24,009 bases of DNA from a virus. The stretch spans positions 1 to 24,009 of IMG/VR virus record IMGVR_UViG_3300040751_002419; one strand, written 5' to 3'. Below are positions 21,470 to 24,009 of the stretch, one piece after another (within the stretch, counting starts at the first letter, position 1; each line of letters starts with the position of its first letter). Below the pieces are notes generated by a model. The model had not been told where the DNA came from. It was given only the letters and a program-made list of their open reading frames with translations, and did no database searches. Position numbers and translations under genes: made by a program.

Positions 21470-22936
21470 TTAGTAAATTTTCTCAAAAACCATATTTCCA
21501 CAATCCCAAATACGATTCCATCCATTTTCAACCATATTTTCCCATTCGGTTTTATTGGAATCAAACTTAGGTAATTTTTTAGATAATTCGGATTTTCTAA
21601 AATTGAAACGATGATAAAGTTTAGAATTATTACTATCATTAAAATACCAATAATTGGGTTTACTATCATGTGTATGGGTAAATCCTAATTTGAAATATAG
21701 ATCACCTTTTGACCACCTTTTGTCAGCATATGTAACAATTTTTTTAGGATTATAGTTTCTTTCAAAATATTTTAATAATTTACTAGCTCCACCAATAACA
21801 TAGAAGTTAAAATTACCACAATATCTTGATAATTCATATTCACCTTCTTCGGATGTTTTTTTACCCATAGCTATACGCCTTTTACAAAATGTCATAACCG
21901 ATACCAAATGATCATTATAAAATAATCCAAGTTTAACTGAAGATTTATCATTACCTTGAAGATGGTATTTGTTTAAGAATTTGGATTTTAATTTAGTATC
22001 AATTTCTCTAACTTCGCATTTTCTACCATGAATTTTTCTTTTTGAAATGTTGAGAATTGATTTAAGTTTAGATTCAACAATTCTCGGTGTATTATCAATT
22101 TCATTTTGATTTATATGGAATAATTGAATATCTTTTTCTTTACATAAATTTGTTTTATTAAGGTGATAATTTTTATCTTTACCCCTTAATTCAGAATGCC
22201 AGTAAATACCGTTAACCTCTATAGCTATTTTATAATCAAGTAAATAAAAATCTAATTCTAATGGGGGTATTACATCTCTGATGCGCTCTCTGAATATTAT
22301 TCCCTTTAATTTGGTTTTTAAAAATTCTTCATATTTTGATTCAGTTGATGAGCACTTAGGGCAACCACATCCTTTTGATATATGGTTATTCGCCGTTTGA
22401 AAAAACGAACCATGTATTGGGCAAATTATTTCAATTTTGTCTAACGATCTTCTATAATTAACAAGAGAATAATCATATGTGTTACCATGAACATAATTTA
22501 CTTTACCCAAAAATTGCTCAGTAGATAATACTTTCACACATCGTTTACACCCTTGACCACTTAGATGTTTTTTCGGTTTTTGAAAAAATGAACCATGTAT
22601 CGGACAGATTATTTCAATTTTATCTTGTCTAGTATAATAATTTACATTAGAATAATCATATTTATCACCATGTAAAATTTTAGCAGATTCTATAAATTTA
22701 GACGTATTTGATTTTAAATATTTTACAGTTTCATCTTGACCACATTTTGGACAACCGAATTTACTTTGAATATGAGATGCGGGGGTTTGTAAAAAATCAC
22801 CATGATCTGGACAATTTATTGTTACCTTCGAACAATTATTGTTATATTCAACATTAGAATAATCAAATTTATTTTTGAATTTCTTATTTGCAGTCTTAAA
22901 AAATGCTTGCGCTCTATACTCTATAGATTTTGGCAT
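21470..22936 (-). CDS. Free-standing homing endonuclease-like protein 2 (Vsr-like nuclease with Cys repeats)
   Basis: 488 residues with the same design as protein 1 but three rather than four recognition repeats (about 20-65, 88-133, 148-195), each with D-Y-S-x-V-x-Y, C-P-x-H-G-x-F and C-x-x-C. The nuclease part has Asp229 in L-E-L-D-F-Y, Glu240 in I-E-V-N-G and His247 in Y-W-H-S-E. The C-terminal 185 residues contain V-I-G-G-A-S-K-L-L and L-Y-F-K-L-G-F, GNAT-like features, and end W-N-R-I-W-D-C-G-N-M-V-F. It sits directly upstream of gp21, in the place where portal and core genes would be expected to adjoin it. Its promoter is of host type (TTGACA), not late. The remnant at 23044-23151 is the end of a different relative. 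Confidence 0.82.
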   Translation of the reverse strand: MPKSIEYRAQAFFKTANKKFKNKFDYSNVEYNNNCSKVTINCPDHGDFLQTPASHIQSKFGCPKCGQDETVKYLKSNTSKFIESAKILHGDKYDYSNVNYYTRQDKIEIICPIHGSFFQKPKKHLSGQGCKRCVKVLSTEQFLGKVNYVHGNTYDYSLVNYRRSLDKIEIICPIHGSFFQTANNHISKGCGCPKCSSTESKYEEFLKTKLKGIIFRERIRDVIPPLELDFYLLDYKIAIEVNGIYWHSELRGKDKNYHLNKTNLCKEKDIQLFHINQNEIDNTPRIVESKLKSILNISKRKIHGRKCEVREIDTKLKSKFLNKYHLQGNDKSSVKLGLFYNDHLVSVMTFCKRRIAMGKKTSEEGEYELSRYCGNFNFYVIGGASKLLKYFERNYNPKKIVTYADKRWSKGDLYFKLGFTHTHDSKPNYWYFNDSNNSKLYHRFNFRKSELSKKLPKFDSNKTEWENMVENGWNRIWDCGNMVFEKIY

Positions 22937-22942
22937 TTTACT

Positions 22943-22970
22943 ATATTATTATATATTTAATTATTGTCAA
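22943..22970 (-). promoter_or_regulatory. Sigma70-like promoter for endonuclease 2
   Basis: TTGACA (22965-22970), 16-base spacer, TAATAT (22943-22948), 6 bases before the ATG at 22936. The first four bases of the -35 belong to the gp21 remnant, so the element was created at the junction. Confidence 0.55.
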
Positions 22971-23032
22971 CCAAATATTCAAAAGAATCTACATCTATAT
23001 TCTTCAACAATTAATTTATACTTACTTTGCAT
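22967..23032 (-). pseudogene. Remnant of gene 21 5' end
   Basis: 66 bases nearly identical to the first 65 bases of gp21 (21366-21430), including the ATG, with one inserted base near 22998 that shifts the frame. Homology stops at the equivalent of codon 22. Confidence 0.9.
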
Positions 23033-23043
23033 TTTAAATATAA

Positions 23044-23151
23044 TTAGTAAATTTTCTTAAAAACCATATTTCCACAATCCCAAATACGGTTCCATCTATT
23101 TTCAACCATATTTTGCCACTCTATTTTATTGGGGTTAATAAAATTACCTAA
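23044..23151 (-). pseudogene. Remnant of an endonuclease 3' end (35 codons plus stop)
   Basis: Reads L-G-N-F-I-N-P-N-K-I-E-W-Q-N-M-V-E then a stretch ending I-W-D-C-G-N-M-V-F-K-K-I-Y and a stop. It is closely similar to the end of endonuclease 2 but differs in its first dozen residues and several others, so it comes from a separate allele. The fragment begins immediately after the stop codon of the tail-fibre-type gene, in the same frame. Confidence 0.88.
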
Positions 23152-23757
23152 CTACCATGAGATTGCTTCTAGTTCAGCAAACGTTGATGCTGTCATAACT
23201 GCTTGAGTGAGTCCATGTAGCTTAATAGAGTAGATACCAAAGTCTCTGCCTTGAATCGCCTCACGGATAGTAACCATATCATCAACGCCTAGATTAACGA
23301 AAGACCCGTCAACGCATTTGTAGTTGGGATATTCGCCATTCTCCAAAATTGGTGATGTACCAGCATTCACAAGATTTTCAATCCCTTCTAGGTGGATTAG
23401 AGTCCTTGCATCGACGTGGAATGTCCCAATCCCATCCACAATGATATCTGATTCAGACTCAATTCTTGCGGCTTCTCTGAACGCATTTAGCTTACGTTCC
23501 TTAGCTGCGTCTGGATCGCTTTGAAATCGTTCCTCTTGACGCGCAGCTAGTCGGGCAAGACGTTCAATCTCTCGCATCTCTCCCAGTGTCTTTAACTCAC
23601 CATCTACTAAAAATAGTGGATCGTTTGATGCTTCAATGGTTGCTGCCTGTTCGTCAGTAATCGCCACGATCTCCATACCGTCAAAAGTTGTCAGTGTGCC
23701 TGTATCACCAACTCTGAGGATGTAGTGTCTTTCGATGTTTATTAATGCTTCTTTCAT
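23152..23757 (-). CDS. DUF4376-type tail-fibre chaperone-like protein (paralogue)
   Basis: The start at 23757 (M-K-E-A-L-I-N-I) gives 201 residues and lies one base after the upstream stop; a longer start at 23844 would overlap that gene and is rejected. The layout matches 7602-8168: beta-rich N-terminus, an Arg/Glu-rich helix (about 75-110), then V-D-G-I-G-T-F-H-V-D, D-G-S-F-V-N-L and a final helix ending A-E-L-E-A-I-S-W. It probably helps assemble the protein encoded upstream. Its GC content is well above that of the adjacent endonuclease and gp21, and it sits among head genes, which is not its usual place, so recent import is likely. Confidence 0.76.
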   Translation of the reverse strand: MKEALINIERHYILRVGDTGTLTTFDGMEIVAITDEQAATIEASNDPLFLVDGELKTLGEMREIERLARLAARQEERFQSDPDAAKERKLNAFREAARIESESDIIVDGIGTFHVDARTLIHLEGIENLVNAGTSPILENGEYPNYKCVDGSFVNLGVDDMVTIREAIQGRDFGIYSIKLHGLTQAVMTASTFAELEAISW

Positions 23758-23758
23758 A

Positions 23759-24009
23759 TTATATGTAGGTTGGGAAGGATGAGAAATCTGCCTCCGTGAC
23801 TGTGTAACCTGTTGACACTCCCGCTTGGGCATCTGCGTCAGCAATCATCTGGTTGAGCGCGTCGATGTGCTCGCAGACCGCCGTCCCTGCACCTGCACCT
23901 CCCCATGTCCAAGCGGTAATTAGTACGAGTTCCCCATTAAGTATGACAAATGCAGGGTTGCCCGAATCACCAACAATCTTATTTTCGTGGAATATTAACC
24001 TGTTGGCAT
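23759..24009 (-). CDS. C-terminal end of a protein with trypsin-like GDSG motif (5' end off window)
   Basis: 83 codons are visible, ending in TAA at 23761-23759. The segment includes V-G-D-S-G-N-P-A-F-V-I, the nucleophile motif of chymotrypsin-fold serine proteases, followed by hydrophobic strands (E-L-V-L-I-T-A-W-T-W-G-G), then a helix and a Y-T-V-T-E-A-D-F-S tail. The catalytic His and Asp would lie beyond the edge, so activity cannot be judged. With a DUF4376 gene next door, the whole protein is likely a tail-fibre or surface protein bearing a protease-like domain. GC content is the highest in the window. Confidence 0.7.
   Translation of the reverse strand, partial: ANRLIFHENKIVGDSGNPAFVILNGELVLITAWTWGGAGAGTAVCEHIDALNQMIADADAQAGVSTGYTVTEADFSSFPTYI

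Noticed and set aside
23758-23844. Longer N-terminus for the right-hand DUF4376 gene
   Set aside because: It would overlap the upstream gene by 86 bases in another frame; the start at 23757 matches the paralogue's M-K-x start and the one-base gap.

Overview
The window is a piece of a T4-like (contractile-tailed, AT-rich) phage genome. Evidence: recognisable homologues of T4 baseplate genes (gp25, gp6, then a very large protein where T4 has gp7) and of the T4 head cluster (gp21 prohead protease, a small core peptide, gp22 scaffold, gp23 major capsid), all on the minus strand in T4 order. Ten boxes match or nearly match the T4 late promoter TATAAATA, nearly all just upstream of genes. Shine-Dalgarno sites are rare and most starts sit in A/T-only context. 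I cannot name the host.

Layout, left to right. 1-6089: tail/baseplate block (large PKD-containing protein running off the left edge, gp6, gp25). 6162-6686: a plus-strand unknown late gene. 6683-9802: minus-strand block with two small unknown genes, a DUF1353-like gene, a DUF4376 tail-fibre-chaperone-like gene, a leucine-rich-repeat receptor-binding candidate and two small virion-like genes. 9843-10565: a plus-strand papain-like cysteine protease. 10555-13355: class II (B12-dependent) ribonucleotide reductase coupled to a small DUF1289 protein. 13568-16318: a repeat-rich late basic/acidic protein, an unknown 409-residue protein, and a tight four-gene set of small unknown proteins. 16333-18033: free-standing homing-endonuclease-like gene 1. 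18133-21430: head genes 23, 22, small core peptide, 21. 21470-22936: homing-endonuclease-like gene 2, followed by a scar holding broken pieces of a related endonuclease and of gene 21. 23152-24009: a GC-richer tail-fibre-type cassette (DUF4376 protein and the end of a protein with a trypsin-like GDSG motif) running off the right edge.

Two expression programmes can be read. Structural genes, the papain-like gene and the repeat protein carry TATAAATA late boxes, several only 6-7 bases before the ATG, which implies almost leaderless late mRNAs. The ribonucleotide reductase, the small-gene operon and both endonucleases carry TTGACA-type host sigma70-like promoters, as expected of early genes. The most unusual material is the endonuclease/gene 21 scar at 22967-23151, the divergent overlapping late promoters at 9806-9838, a 59-residue gene whose coding sequence contains the opposite strand's terminators, and three unrelated protease types in one window (prohead, papain-like, trypsin-like). 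No tRNA, CRISPR array or insertion sequence was seen, and no gene-free stretch exceeds 300 bases.
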